A stretch of 64,000 nucleotides of DNA from Muriicola soli (GCF_004139715.1 NZ_CP035544.1:930001-994000), one strand, 5' to 3'; shown: positions 1-9,065, counted from the stretch's first letter. Notes: generated by a model from the letters alone, not told the origin. Numbers and translations are program-made.

Positions 1-299
1 CCATAACCGATAAAACAGGAGGTTTGGTAGCCATTAAAAATGTATCAGATTCAGACGACTTGATGATTATCAATAAATCTGGAATTGCGATCAGGATGAG
101 TGTAGATGACCTTAGGACCATGGGGAGGGCAACACAGGGTGTTAAACTTATTAACCTAAAGGATAACGACTCCATTGCTGCAGTTGCCAAGGTGATGAAG
201 GATGAGGATAACTTGGAAGAAGTAGACCTGATGGATATAGAAGTAAAAACAGAAGATGGCACGGCTCTTGATAATCAAGAACCTGAATCAGAAGAATAA
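1..299 (+). CDS. gyrA: DNA gyrase subunit A, C-terminal end (partial)
   Basis: This is the 3' end of the gene for the A subunit of DNA gyrase, the cytoplasmic type II topoisomerase that introduces negative supercoils. The frame is open from base 3, so the coding sequence continues off the left edge. The visible part reads as the last blade of the GyrA C-terminal beta-pinwheel that wraps DNA, including TDKTGGLVAIK and the motif GRATQGVKLINL, which is typical of GyrA. It ends in the acidic tail usual for the family (about the last 30 residues, rich in E and D). The breakage-reunion domain and catalytic tyrosine lie outside the window. The next gene starts 31 bp downstream on the same strand and may be cotranscribed. 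Confidence 0.93.
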   Translation, partial: ITDKTGGLVAIKNVSDSDDLMIINKSGIAIRMSVDDLRTMGRATQGVKLINLKDNDSIAAVAKVMKDEDNLEEVDLMDIEVKTEDGTALDNQEPESEE

Positions 300-330
300 T
301 TAATAAACACTAATACAAAAGTTTAGTACC

Positions 331-1596
331 ATGAAAACGAAACTATTTATTTTAATGGCCATGATGTTAAGCATGGCGGCTTATTCTCAAAAAAATGAGA
401 TTAAGGCAGCAGAGAAAGCTCTTAAAAGTGGAGATCCCACAGCTGCGAAGGCCAGCCTTGAATCAATTTCGGGATCAATAAGTGGGGCAGATGAACGCCT
501 TCAGGCTCAGTATTATTATGTACGCGGGCAGGTATTTTCAGATTTAGCTAAGAAAGGTGATGCCACTGCCTTTGATGATGCAGTAAATTCTTATCAGCAA
601 GTGATTGCAGTTGAAGAGGCCAGCGGGAAGCAAAAATACAGCACAGAAAGTCAGCAAATGCTCGCAGGATTAACTTCCGATCTGATCAACGCTGCGGTTG
701 AAGACAACAACAACAAAAAATTTAGGGAAGGTGCAGACAAACTGTATATGGCTTATAAGTTAAGTCCGCAAGACACTATCTACCTTTACTACGCTGCCAG
801 TAGTGCTGTAAACGGACAGCATTTTGAGGAAGCACTCGGATACTATGAGGAGTTAAATGCCTTAGGATACGATGGCAGTAGCATGTCTTACAAGGCTACT
901 AATGTAGAAACAGGTGAGGTAGAAGAAATGAATGATAAGGTACAGATGGATCTTATGGTAAAATCAGGTACTTATAAGGATCCAAAAATGGAGAGGACTC
1001 CTTCAAAGAGCTCTGAGATCATCAAGAACATTGCCTTGATCTATACCCAGCTCGGGCAGGACGAAAAGGCGTTAAAAGCATATAAAGATGCGAGAGCAGA
1101 AAATCCTAATGATGTAAACCTGGTATTAAATGAAGCTAACCTCTATTATAAAATGGGGGACAAGGATACCTTTAAAAGCCTGATGTCTGAAGCTTCAGAT
1201 ATGGCTCCTGACAATCCGGATCTCCAATATAACATTGGGGTAATTAATATGGAACAGGGGAATATGGAGGAAGCGCGCGCTGCGTATGAGAGGGCAATCG
1301 AAATTAATCCTGGCTACGTAAATGCTCAGCTTAACCTATCCACTACCTATGTTAACGAAGGCAACAGTCTGATTGACGAGATGAACGAACTGGGAAATTC
1401 CAGAGCCGACATCGCGAGGTATGAAGAACTGAAAAAGCAGAAAGATGACTTGTTTTTGGAAGGGGCCCAGATTCTTGAAGACGCCTTAAAACAAAATCCT
1501 GATAATCAGGGACTTTTATCTCAGCTTAAAAATATTTACGGGGCTTTAGGAGATAACGAGAACTTTATGAGGATCAAAAAATTATTGGGCGAATAA
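331..1596 (+). CDS. Secreted tetratricopeptide repeat protein
   Basis: 421 residues with an N-terminal signal peptide (about residues 1-20, hydrophobic core followed by AAYSQ), so probably periplasmic or envelope-associated. TPR-like helical repeats are visible around residues 235-345 (for example IGVINMEQGNMEEARAAYER, then the NPGYVNAQLNLS pattern) and again near 380-415. TPRs form protein-binding scaffolds; no catalytic motif is seen. A TPR protein directly after gyrA is a common gene order in Flavobacteriia, but I do not know a demonstrated function. The start ATG follows an AT-rich leader. A strong hairpin with a T-run follows the stop, so this gene probably ends the gyrA transcript. Confidence 0.85.
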   Translation: MKTKLFILMAMMLSMAAYSQKNEIKAAEKALKSGDPTAAKASLESISGSISGADERLQAQYYYVRGQVFSDLAKKGDATAFDDAVNSYQQVIAVEEASGKQKYSTESQQMLAGLTSDLINAAVEDNNNKKFREGADKLYMAYKLSPQDTIYLYYAASSAVNGQHFEEALGYYEELNALGYDGSSMSYKATNVETGEVEEMNDKVQMDLMVKSGTYKDPKMERTPSKSSEIIKNIALIYTQLGQDEKALKAYKDARAENPNDVNLVLNEANLYYKMGDKDTFKSLMSEASDMAPDNPDLQYNIGVINMEQGNMEEARAAYERAIEINPGYVNAQLNLSTTYVNEGNSLIDEMNELGNSRADIARYEELKKQKDDLFLEGAQILEDALKQNPDNQGLLSQLKNIYGALGDNENFMRIKKLLGE

Positions 1597-1614
1597 TAGC
1601 AAGCCCGAGAATTG

Positions 1615-1650
1615 AAAAAACCCGGTCTGTTTTCAGAACCGGGTTTTTTT
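1615..1650. terminator. Rho-independent terminator, bidirectional
   Basis: An A-run, then the stem AACCCGGT (1619-1626) pairing with ACCGGGTT (1638-1645), then a run of seven T. It sits between two convergent genes and has A- and T-runs on both sides, so it can serve both the TPR gene and the NlpC/P60 gene. Confidence 0.85.
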
Positions 1651-2416
1651 ATATGATCTTCTTAATTACTCTGAGCCTGTGGGTATAGGCACCCAACTCC
1701 GGATCGTAGATTCCGGTTTGGTCCAGTCTGTCGATACGAACCTTGCCAAAAGCATGGATGATGTGATTGTTGTTCATTATAATTCCCACATGCTTAATTA
1801 CTCCTTCCTGATCATCAAAAAAAGCCAGATCACCGGGAGTACTTTCTTCCACAAAACTCAATACTTCCCCCTCTTTAGCCTGTTCATGGGCGTTTCTAGG
1901 CAGTTTTCTGCCGTTGATCTTATAGACCATTTGCGTAAAACCAGAGCAATCTATCCCAAAAGGAGTCTTACCGCCCCACTGGCATGGAGCGTTCAAGTAC
2001 TGTAAAGCGGTTTCAATTAATTGTGTCTTTTCCTGATTTCCGCTTACGGAAGCCCCTTCGTATTGATGATTAAATGTCTCGCTGTGTTCTATAACCGAAC
2101 CTAGCAGAACGGGAATGAGCTCGTTGGTATTGACACTTACAAAAGAGATCAGATCCGAGGCATGGGCGGGATCCTTGATCCCTCTATGCGCCTTGTATTC
2201 CTCTTTGGAGAGAGGGTTAATCTGATTTTTTAAAATCCACCCCTCAGTACCGTCAAATGTGATACGGATTTTATACCATTCCTTTCGATGGTCAGTGATC
2301 TTGTACAAATCCCCATAAAGTAGCTGACTCACCTGCTCACTGGCCTGGTCTGCCGAGGCTCTTACCGGGATGATACTCAGAGCGCAAAGCCCGTAGTGAT
2401 GGGAGTCTTTCTGCAA
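1649..2416 (-). CDS. NlpC/P60 family cell-wall peptidase (C40) with SH3-like domain
   Basis: 255 residues. The N-terminal half (about 10-80) resembles a bacterial SH3 domain used to bind peptidoglycan. The C-terminal half (about 130-250) is an NlpC/P60 cysteine peptidase, a family that cuts gamma-D-glutamyl-diaminopimelate bonds in peptidoglycan stem peptides. The catalytic set is visible: Cys157 in GIDCSGF, His209 in KHVGIIM and a third polar position at His221. No signal peptide is obvious. The only plausible start is TTG: the in-frame thiolase stop lies 7 nt upstream and no in-frame ATG occurs before the catalytic domain. The gene follows thiolase closely, so the two are probably cotranscribed. 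Confidence 0.85.
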   Translation of the reverse strand: MQKDSHHYGLCALSIIPVRASADQASEQVSQLLYGDLYKITDHRKEWYKIRITFDGTEGWILKNQINPLSKEEYKAHRGIKDPAHASDLISFVSVNTNELIPVLLGSVIEHSETFNHQYEGASVSGNQEKTQLIETALQYLNAPCQWGGKTPFGIDCSGFTQMVYKINGRKLPRNAHEQAKEGEVLSFVEESTPGDLAFFDDQEGVIKHVGIIMNNNHIIHAFGKVRIDRLDQTGIYDPELGAYTHRLRVIKKII

Positions 2417-2422
2417 GTATGT

Positions 2423-3598
2423 TTATTTTCGTTCAAGGACTAAGGCCGATGCACCACCGCCACCATTGCAAATTGCAGCCGCTCCGTATTTCGCATTATT
2501 CTGTTGGAGGACACTGAGCAGAGTAATGACTATACGTGCACCAGAGCACCCAAGGGGATGACCCAGTGATACAGCTCCGCCATTTACGTTTACATTGGAA
2601 TCATCCAAACCAAGTAGCTTCATATTAGCCAGGCCCACAACAGAAAAGGCTTCGTTAAACTCAAAAAAATCGATTTCTTCAATTTTTAAGTTGGCTTTTG
2701 AAAGCGCTTTGGGTAAGGCCTTCGCCGGGGCAGTAGTAAACCACTTGGGTTCCTGGGCTGCGTCTGCATAAGCCTTTATGGATGCGAGTGGTTTAAGATT
2801 CAAAGCCGCCGCTTTCTCTGCACTCATTAAGACCAGGGCAGCAGCCCCATCATTGATAGTTGAAGCGTTCGCAGCCGTTACCGTTCCATCCTTACTGAAG
2901 GCCGGTCGGAGGCTGGCAATTTTGTCCATTTTTACATTCTTGTATTCTTCGTCCTCGCTAACTACTATGGGTTCACCCCTCCTTTGAGGAACTTCGACAG
3001 GAACAACTTCAGAAGCAAATTTTCCATCGGCCCAGGCCTTAGCAGATCTCTGGTATGATTGGATCGCGAATGCATCTTGTTCTTCCCTGCTGAATTTATG
3101 TTCAACAGCACAAAGGTCGGCGCAAACACCCATGGCGTTCTGATCATACGCATCTACTAGTCCGTCTTTCTGCATCCCGTCTTCAAGGGTCGCCGGTCCA
3201 AATTTCTGACCGTTTCTCATATGGATGTAATGGGGAATCAAGCTCATGTTTTCCATTCCTCCTGCAACTACAATGGACGTATCTCCAAGGGCTATGGATT
3301 GTGCAGCCTGCATAATCGCCTTCATTCCTGAAGCACAGACCTTATTTACGGTAGTACAGGGTACGGTATTCGGGATACCCGCGTGGATGGCGGCTTGCCT
3401 TGTAGGTGCCTGTCCGTTCCCGGCAGAGACTACATTTCCCATGAGTACCTCTTCAACTTCATCCGGAGACAACCCTATTTTATCGAGGGCTCCTTTGATG
3501 GCAATGGCCCCTAGTTTTGTAGCGGGGATTCCGGAAAGGGCACCTAAAAAACTACCGATGGGAGTTCTCGCTACGGAAACGATAACAACTTCTTTCAT
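2423..3598 (-). CDS. Acetyl-CoA C-acyltransferase (thiolase)
   Basis: 391 residues, the usual length of a thiolase. The family condenses two acetyl-CoA to acetoacetyl-CoA or cleaves 3-ketoacyl-CoA in fatty-acid beta-oxidation. All signature parts are present: nucleophilic Cys88 in NKVCASGM, His at about 347 in GHPLGCSGAR, and the second catalytic Cys at about 377 in AICNGGGGAS. The start MKEVVIVSVARTPIG is the normal N-terminus. Sequence alone does not settle whether it is a biosynthetic (AtoB-like) or degradative enzyme; no other beta-oxidation gene is adjacent. An NlpC/P60 gene starts 7 nt after its stop in the same frame. Confidence 0.93.
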   Translation of the reverse strand: MKEVVIVSVARTPIGSFLGALSGIPATKLGAIAIKGALDKIGLSPDEVEEVLMGNVVSAGNGQAPTRQAAIHAGIPNTVPCTTVNKVCASGMKAIMQAAQSIALGDTSIVVAGGMENMSLIPHYIHMRNGQKFGPATLEDGMQKDGLVDAYDQNAMGVCADLCAVEHKFSREEQDAFAIQSYQRSAKAWADGKFASEVVPVEVPQRRGEPIVVSEDEEYKNVKMDKIASLRPAFSKDGTVTAANASTINDGAAALVLMSAEKAAALNLKPLASIKAYADAAQEPKWFTTAPAKALPKALSKANLKIEEIDFFEFNEAFSVVGLANMKLLGLDDSNVNVNGGAVSLGHPLGCSGARIVITLLSVLQQNNAKYGAAAICNGGGGASALVLERK

Positions 3599-3714
3599 AT
3601 TCTTTTTTCTTGTGACGCGAAATTAAGAAATTATGGGGCAATGCGTAACCAATAGCAGAGAAAAGAGGAGGGTTGCCATTATATTTTCTATTTTTGATCG
3701 AGGCGTACGAACCA

Positions 3715-5763
3715 ATGGAAGATTCTCTAGATAAATTATACAAGAACCAGTCCCTGATCTACAAGTATGTTCTCTACTTTGTGACCATTGGTTGTATTGT
3801 TTTCTTTTTTCCGAGAGGGGGACAATTCAAATATGAATTTCAGAAAGGAAAGCCCTGGCAATACGAAAATCTTTACGCTCCTTTCGATTTTTCCATCAAG
3901 AAAACTGCAGATGAAATAGCCCTTGAACAACGGTCCTTGCAGGAAAAACAAATTCCCTACTACAACTACGATTCGTCTATTGTCGCGGAGGTCAGGCAAT
4001 TATTTGAAGATTCATTTGATGAGGTATTTACTTCAGAGCGTTATTCCAATTCTCAGCGCAGACGATTAAAGGGAATAGGAGAAGGTATTTTGGATGAATT
4101 ATACACATATGGCATTGTGGATAACACGGCCGCCGGCACTTCTTCAGAAGATCTCTACCTGGTAAAAAACAACGAGGCTTCCCGAGTTGAAAAAGATCAA
4201 CTTTACAAGATAACAGAGGTAGATTCTGTAGTACAGGAAAGCCTGAGAATTCGACGGTCAGGTCAGTATTATTCGCTGTTCCAGGATCTGTTTTTTAATA
4301 TCGTCAAACCTAATGTGAGCTATGATGCGGATCTCTCAAAGAAGGAATTGGAAGATGAATTGTCAAGGATTTCCACTACCCGGGGCAACGTAGACGAAGG
4401 CATACTCATTATAGCGAGAGGGGAGGTAGTGGAGGCGGAAAACTTTACTATCCTGAACTCGTTGAAGGCGGAGTTCGAATCGGAAGTCTGGACGGCCAAC
4501 AATCAGTATTTTATACTCTTTGGATACACCATCCTGGTGGCTCTGGTTTTGATTATGTTGTTTTTATTTCTGAAAAAGTACAGACCCGGAATCTATCGTA
4601 ACAATGTAAAAGTGACCTTCATTTTTTTCAATATCCTCCTGATGGTCTTTCTCACTACCCTGGTGGTAAAATACGATGGCGCTTATGTCTATGTTGTTCC
4701 TCTGTGCATTCTCCCCTTGATTCTGAAAACTTTTTTTGATGCCCGACTCGGACTGTTCGTCCATGTTCTTACCGTTCTGATCCTCGGCTTTGTAGTGCCC
4801 AATAGCTACGAATACATTTTCCTTCAGATCATTGCGGGAATTGTCACCATACTTACAGTTTCTGAATTGTACAAAAGGGCCAATTTATTTATTTCTGTCG
4901 GGCAAATAACCCTGATCTACATTGTCGGATATTTTGCTTTTCATATTATACATGAGGGTAACCTGGATAATATCAATTGGTTTACTTTTGGCTTTTTCCT
5001 TTTAAACGGGATGATCACTTTGTTTGCTCAACCCCTGATCTATATTTATGAAAAGATTTTTGGGATGGTCTCCGACGTTTCACTCCTGGAACTGTCAGAC
5101 ACCAATTCGAGATTATTAAAAGAACTCTCCAACAAAGCACCCGGCACTTTTCATCATTCCTTACAGGTCGCAAATCTCGCCGAGGCTGCTGCAAATGCCA
5201 TTGGGGCCAATGCTATGCTGGTAAGGGTAGGCGCTTTGTACCACGATATAGGCAAAATGAACAACCCTACTTATTTTACCGAAAACCAGGTAACCAATGT
5301 GAATCCGCACGATGATATCGATCCCAAGGACAGTGCCAGGATCATCATCAACCACGTCATTGAAGGAATAGAATTAGCACAGAAGAACAACCTGCCCGAT
5401 CGTGTGATCGATTTTATAAGGACGCATCACGGAACCACAAAGGTTTACTATTTCTATAAGAAAGAAATGGAACAGAACCCGCATGTTGATGAAGCGGATT
5501 TTATGTATCCCGGGCCCATACCTTTTTCTAAGGAAACGGCGATTCTGATGATGTCCGATTCGGTAGAGGCGGCATCAAAGAGCCTGGTTAATCCTTCCTA
5601 TCCGATGATAGAGGAATTCGTCGAGAAAATCGTTAGTGGACAAATGAAAGGCAATCAATTCCTCAACGCGAACATCACCTTTAAGGAGATCGAGATGGTG
5701 AAGAAGGTCTTAAAGCAAAAGCTGACGAATGTCTACCATCTCAGAGTAGAATACCCAGAATAG
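3715..5763 (+). CDS. 7TM-HD family phosphohydrolase (PgpH-like)
   Basis: About 682 residues from the preferred ATG at 3715 (MEDSLDKL); an upstream ATG at 3673 would add 14 atypical residues. The order is an N-terminal membrane helix, an extracytoplasmic domain (about 60-260), a block of seven or so membrane helices (about 265-465), then a cytoplasmic HD domain. The HD motifs are visible in HHSLQVANLAEAAANAIG, then LYHDIGKM, then RTHHGTTKVYYF. PgpH-type proteins hydrolyse cyclic di-AMP in other bacteria; that activity is inferred from the family here. It stands alone, divergent from thiolase, with no obvious terminator after it. Confidence 0.87.
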   Translation: MEDSLDKLYKNQSLIYKYVLYFVTIGCIVFFFPRGGQFKYEFQKGKPWQYENLYAPFDFSIKKTADEIALEQRSLQEKQIPYYNYDSSIVAEVRQLFEDSFDEVFTSERYSNSQRRRLKGIGEGILDELYTYGIVDNTAAGTSSEDLYLVKNNEASRVEKDQLYKITEVDSVVQESLRIRRSGQYYSLFQDLFFNIVKPNVSYDADLSKKELEDELSRISTTRGNVDEGILIIARGEVVEAENFTILNSLKAEFESEVWTANNQYFILFGYTILVALVLIMLFLFLKKYRPGIYRNNVKVTFIFFNILLMVFLTTLVVKYDGAYVYVVPLCILPLILKTFFDARLGLFVHVLTVLILGFVVPNSYEYIFLQIIAGIVTILTVSELYKRANLFISVGQITLIYIVGYFAFHIIHEGNLDNINWFTFGFFLLNGMITLFAQPLIYIYEKIFGMVSDVSLLELSDTNSRLLKELSNKAPGTFHHSLQVANLAEAAANAIGANAMLVRVGALYHDIGKMNNPTYFTENQVTNVNPHDDIDPKDSARIIINHVIEGIELAQKNNLPDRVIDFIRTHHGTTKVYYFYKKEMEQNPHVDEADFMYPGPIPFSKETAILMMSDSVEAASKSLVNPSYPMIEEFVEKIVSGQMKGNQFLNANITFKEIEMVKKVLKQKLTNVYHLRVEYPE

Positions 5764-5856
5764 TAATGGGCAGTTTATAGCGTCTATAAAAGTTAAAGTC
5801 CTAACAAAGTTCTTTTAATAAGCGGGATTTCCTACTATTTTTATAAAAAGTAAGTT

Positions 5857-5889
5857 AAACTATTATAGTTTAATAGTATTACTACTATT
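5857..5889. promoter_or_regulatory. Two adjacent dyads before the MG2/TonB-plug gene
   Basis: 5857-5871 is a perfect odd palindrome, AAACTATTATAGTTT. It is followed by AATAGTA (5872-5878), a 4-nt loop and TACTATT (5883-5889). Both lie within 36 bp of the start codon at 5893. They could be operator half-sites or a leader RNA structure; the sequence is very AT-rich, so chance is possible. Confidence 0.35.
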
Positions 5890-5892
5890 TTA

Positions 5893-8256
5893 ATGTATTC
5901 GATTATGAAGATTCCTCTTTTATTTTGTACTGTTCTTTTGGTTTTTTTTCCTAACAAGGGTACACTCCACGCACAGCCCTCAGCCCCAGGAGGGGATGAA
6001 AATTTCGAAAAAGTCTATTTATCTGATGCATATCAGGAACAACAAAGTTTCCGGGATTCGCTCTTTTTATGGCAGGAAAACGTACGATTACACACAGACA
6101 AGTCGATTTTCTTACCCGGAGAGGTTTTATTTTTCAAAGCGGATATTTTAACCGGACCTGAGCAACTAAGAGTCAGTGCCAGTGAGGTGTTGAAAGTTGA
6201 ATTCCTCGATAAAGAAGGCGTATTACTCATGAGTCAATTTCTGAGAATAGAAAATGGCATGAGTTACGGGTCAATTGAAATACCGAGGAAAATTGACCAG
6301 GGACACTATTATCTCAGAGCGTATACGCGCTGGATGCTTAACTACGGCCCGGATGTGTTGGCTACGAAGGAAGTTTTCATCACAAATAAGCGATCTCAGT
6401 CCAAATTCAACTTAGCTGATGTGGTACTTCGGCCTGAAAGCGGCTCTTTAATAGATCAGTTGCCTTCGCAAGTCATGGTTTATCATAAGTATACTAGTCT
6501 GCAACAGACGCCGGTTGTAGATAGTAAGGGAAGGATAGTGACGCGGATAAATGATTTTGGAAGAGGCATCGGAAGATTCCTCCTTACTCCTTCTAAAGAT
6601 GAAGCCTATTATATAATGATAGAAGAGGATGTGTTAATTCCACTCCCTGAAGTTAAGGCGAAGGGTTATACCATACAGACAAATAATCTGAATCCGGATA
6701 AAGCACTCATCAGGGTAGAGGCTTCAGAACAGCTCTTGAAGAAGGCGGTAACTTTAAATGGGAAAAGAAAAGGGCAAACCATTTTTAAGAAAGAAATCGA
6801 GTTTGAAAATAATTCCTGGGAGCAGATAGAAATACCCAAAAACGAGCTGGCGGAAGGAATTCTTGAGCTCACCATAGAGGATTTGTCCGGACAGGTATGG
6901 GCAAGTCGGCCGATGCAGATCGAGCAGAACGAACTGCAGATCAAGGTTGAACGAACTACAGCTTCAGCGGGAAATGAGATTTATAAAGTACAGGTGTTAG
7001 ATTTTTTAGGAAATCCTGTTGAGACCGAACTCTCTGTTAGTTTGGTGGAGGAAAGAGATGCTGCATTAAGTGGGAGATCGGCAATTCGAGATTTACAAGA
7101 GGGAATTAACTCCCGCAATCAAAGATTTATAGATGATATGCTCCTGCTCACGGGTCAAAGTGACGAGCATCAGAATTATATCAATGCTAATCAGATACCG
7201 GATGAAATAACATATACATTTCAGCAAGGACTTGAATTTTATGGACAGGCTTATGATCTAAACAATAGCTTGCTGACAAACACAGAGATCCAGATGCTGA
7301 TTACGGCAGGGGAAGAAGCCTATGCCATCGAAACAAAAACGAATCCCAATGGGATGTTTAAGATTTCGGGTATGCAGATTGACGGGGAGGCCCATATTAT
7401 TTTCCGAACCCCAGGGGAAGAAACAGAAGAGAAGTTGGTGAAGGTGGTGCCCTATGAATATGAAATCCCACCGCTGAAATTATCGGAAAACGCTTTGATC
7501 AAACCTAAGAACAGAAAAGGTTCAGATCCTGAAATGCCCCAGCGTTCTATGCAGGATTTTAGCTCAGAATCAGAATCTGAAAAGTTAATCGAGCTAGATC
7601 AGGTCACCTTAGTGGCTACCAGGGAATTGCAAAAGGTAACCCCTTCACGCTTTGATCTTAGGGCAACGCGAGTGATTGAGCAGGACCTGGACAGACCCAA
7701 AACACTTCCACAGTTGTTTCTGAATATCCCGGGGGTACAAGTGGTTGGATTGGGTACGTTAACTCCGAGGATATTTATACCCAGGGCTGCTCAGTTAGGC
7801 CCTTTATTGTGGGTGATTGACGGATTTCCCTTGAATCAAACCACACGCTTGGTAGATGTCATGAACCTGTTGAGTTTTGTCGATGTGGAGCGCATAGAAT
7901 TACTAATTGGTGCAGAAGCATCTGTTTACGGGAGCAGGGCTGCCGGAGGAGTTATTCTGATTTACACGCGCACGGGTTCAGACATAGATTACCTCGAGCG
8001 AAAGGACGCTGAGGTACAATTTCGGGGTTTTCAAGAATCACTGGATTTTAAGGAATACGTCGAAAACAAAAAGAGTAAAAGAATAGCGGAGCATGTACCT
8101 AATACTTTGTATTGGAATCCACAACTAAAAACCAATAGCAATGGGGAAGCTGTGATCAATTTGTCACAGTCTTCAAATAACTCGCCTATCAGTGTTACCA
8201 TTAAGGCCAATACTGAAAATGGTTTGAAGGGTAACACGATTTCTTTTTTTAAGTAA
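5893..8256 (+). CDS. Secreted MG2-like protein with TonB receptor plug domain
   Basis: 787 residues; a second ATG at 5908 gives a cleaner signal peptide (MKIPLLFCTVLLVFFP) and may be the true start. Residues about 60-160 carry an MG2/alpha-2-macroglobulin-like module (HTDKSIFLPGEVLFFKADIL). Residues about 560-690 contain a TonB-dependent receptor plug (VPGVQV-like LNIPGVQVVGLG, then WVIDGFPLN, then IELLIGAEASVYGSRAAGGVILIYT). The beta-barrel that would follow a plug is missing, so it is not itself a transporter. Such MG2-plug proteins are common but uncharacterised in Bacteroidota. A surface role with a TonB complex is inference. It is a single gene followed by tRNA genes. Confidence 0.75.
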   Translation: MYSIMKIPLLFCTVLLVFFPNKGTLHAQPSAPGGDENFEKVYLSDAYQEQQSFRDSLFLWQENVRLHTDKSIFLPGEVLFFKADILTGPEQLRVSASEVLKVEFLDKEGVLLMSQFLRIENGMSYGSIEIPRKIDQGHYYLRAYTRWMLNYGPDVLATKEVFITNKRSQSKFNLADVVLRPESGSLIDQLPSQVMVYHKYTSLQQTPVVDSKGRIVTRINDFGRGIGRFLLTPSKDEAYYIMIEEDVLIPLPEVKAKGYTIQTNNLNPDKALIRVEASEQLLKKAVTLNGKRKGQTIFKKEIEFENNSWEQIEIPKNELAEGILELTIEDLSGQVWASRPMQIEQNELQIKVERTTASAGNEIYKVQVLDFLGNPVETELSVSLVEERDAALSGRSAIRDLQEGINSRNQRFIDDMLLLTGQSDEHQNYINANQIPDEITYTFQQGLEFYGQAYDLNNSLLTNTEIQMLITAGEEAYAIETKTNPNGMFKISGMQIDGEAHIIFRTPGEETEEKLVKVVPYEYEIPPLKLSENALIKPKNRKGSDPEMPQRSMQDFSSESESEKLIELDQVTLVATRELQKVTPSRFDLRATRVIEQDLDRPKTLPQLFLNIPGVQVVGLGTLTPRIFIPRAAQLGPLLWVIDGFPLNQTTRLVDVMNLLSFVDVERIELLIGAEASVYGSRAAGGVILIYTRTGSDIDYLERKDAEVQFRGFQESLDFKEYVENKKSKRIAEHVPNTLYWNPQLKTNSNGEAVINLSQSSNNSPISVTIKANTENGLKGNTISFFK

Positions 8257-8272
8257 AAACCATTTCAAAAAG

Positions 8273-8303
8273 TTGCGTTCCACCGAATGAAGAATTACAT
8301 TTG
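8273..8303 (+). promoter_or_regulatory. Bacteroidota-type promoter for the tRNA pair
   Basis: TTG at 8273-8275 and TACATTTG at 8296-8303, separated by 20 bp. This fits the Bacteroidota sigma consensus (TTTG, 19-20 bp, TAnnTTTG). It lies about 50 bp upstream of tRNA-Ser. Confidence 0.65.
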
Positions 8304-8355
8304 CAGCCGCGATTTAGGTATGCATAAAAGTGATGCCTTGAAATATTGAAATACT

Positions 8356-8442
8356 GGAGAGGTGCCGGAGTGGTAACGGAGCAGATTGCTAATCTGTCGA
8401 CGCGCAAGTGTCGCCTGGGTTCGAGTCCCAGTCTCTCCGCCA
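8356..8442 (+). tRNA. tRNA-Ser(GCT)
   Basis: A full cloverleaf. The acceptor stem GGAGAGG (8356-8362) pairs with TCTCTCC (8432-8438), followed by discriminator G and an encoded CCA (8440-8442). The anticodon loop TTGCTAA gives anticodon GCT, reading AGC/AGU serine codons. The long variable arm typical of class II serine tRNAs is present, and the T-loop reads TTCGAGT. A typical promoter lies just upstream. Confidence 0.95.
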
Positions 8443-8626
8443 TCGCCCTTAAAAATAGGGCTTCGGTGGACATGTCCATCGTACCAATACGATCCAATTG
8501 GGGTTAGTATCGTAGCAAGCTTCAGAAGGAAGCCACTACAGTATAATCTCAGCACGTTTCCCGGGCTACTTACTGTAGCTCTGGAATTTGGGATTTAAGT
8601 ATTGAGATTTATAGCACCAGCTGTCT
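8443..8626 (+). other. Intergenic stretch between tRNA-Ser and tRNA-Pro
   Basis: No convincing coding sequence. Small inverted repeats are visible (GCCCT-loop-AGGGC near 8445-8461; CTACAGTA near 8535 against TACTGTAG near 8571). The tRNAs are probably cotranscribed, so this would be spacer RNA removed during processing. Confidence 0.4.
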
Positions 8627-8704
8627 CGGGGTGTAGCGTAGCCCGGTTATCGCGCCTGCTTTGGGAGCAGGAGGTCGCAGGTTCGAATCCTGCCACCCCG
8701 ACCA
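8627..8704 (+). tRNA. tRNA-Pro(TGG)
   Basis: The acceptor stem CGGGGTG (8627-8633) pairs with CACCCCG (8694-8700), followed by discriminator A and an encoded CCA (8702-8704). The anticodon stem CCTGC/GCAGG encloses the loop TTTGGGA, so the anticodon is TGG. The T-arm reads GCAGGTTCGAATCCTGC. A strong terminator begins within 3 nt of the CCA. Confidence 0.95.
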
Positions 8705-8706
8705 AC

Positions 8707-8738
8707 AAAAGCCAGACATGTAAGTGTCTGGCTTTTTT
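8707..8738 (+). terminator. Rho-independent terminator after tRNA-Pro
   Basis: The stem GCCAGACA (8711-8718) pairs with TGTCTGGC (8725-8732) around a 6-nt loop, with AAAA before it and a T6 run after it. Confidence 0.9.
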
Positions 8739-8755
8739 ATTTCCATGCGTCAAAA

Positions 8756-8861
8756 GCTTGCTTTTGAACGCAGAGGAAATAAAAAACACCCATGTGGAGC
8801 ATGGGTTGGCTTTTGTTGAGCACCGCCCCAACAACAGGATCACGGCGAAGGCGTAATCCTG
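8756..8861. repeat. Cluster of three hairpins downstream of the tRNA pair
   Basis: Three consecutive inverted repeats lie here: 8756-8773 (GCGT/ACGC arms around AAAAGC/GCTTTT), 8788-8806 (ACCCATG, 5-nt loop, CATGGGT) and 8835-8861 (CAGGATCACG...CGTAATCCTG). The last unit recurs almost unchanged at 37490-37516, also just after a tRNA. The words GGCTTTTGTTGA at 8808 and 8931 are inverse copies of the tRNA-Pro 3' flank (8703-8713). Nothing coding is seen from here to 9065. Confidence 0.6.
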
Positions 8862-9065
8862 CAAAAAATCAAATACCAAATTCCAAATTCCAAAAGTCTT
8901 TGGAGACACAGGAAGAGAGTGGGCAGTTCTGGCTTTTGTTGATTCACACCTACTTTTGACAACGATCGAGAAAGATCAGCTATCCCTACATGCATTAGAA
9001 GTGCTTTTCAAATGTGAGTTGAGCATGTTTCTAGAAATTACTACTTTACAGAAAATTCTTTCATC

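Noticed and set aside
8249-8909. Several open frames on both strands across the two tRNA genes
   Set aside because: They cover the tRNAs and hairpins and have no protein-like features.
8703-8942. tRNA-Pro as an attachment site of an integrated element
   Set aside because: The repeated words are inverted and short, and no integrase or element genes are present.
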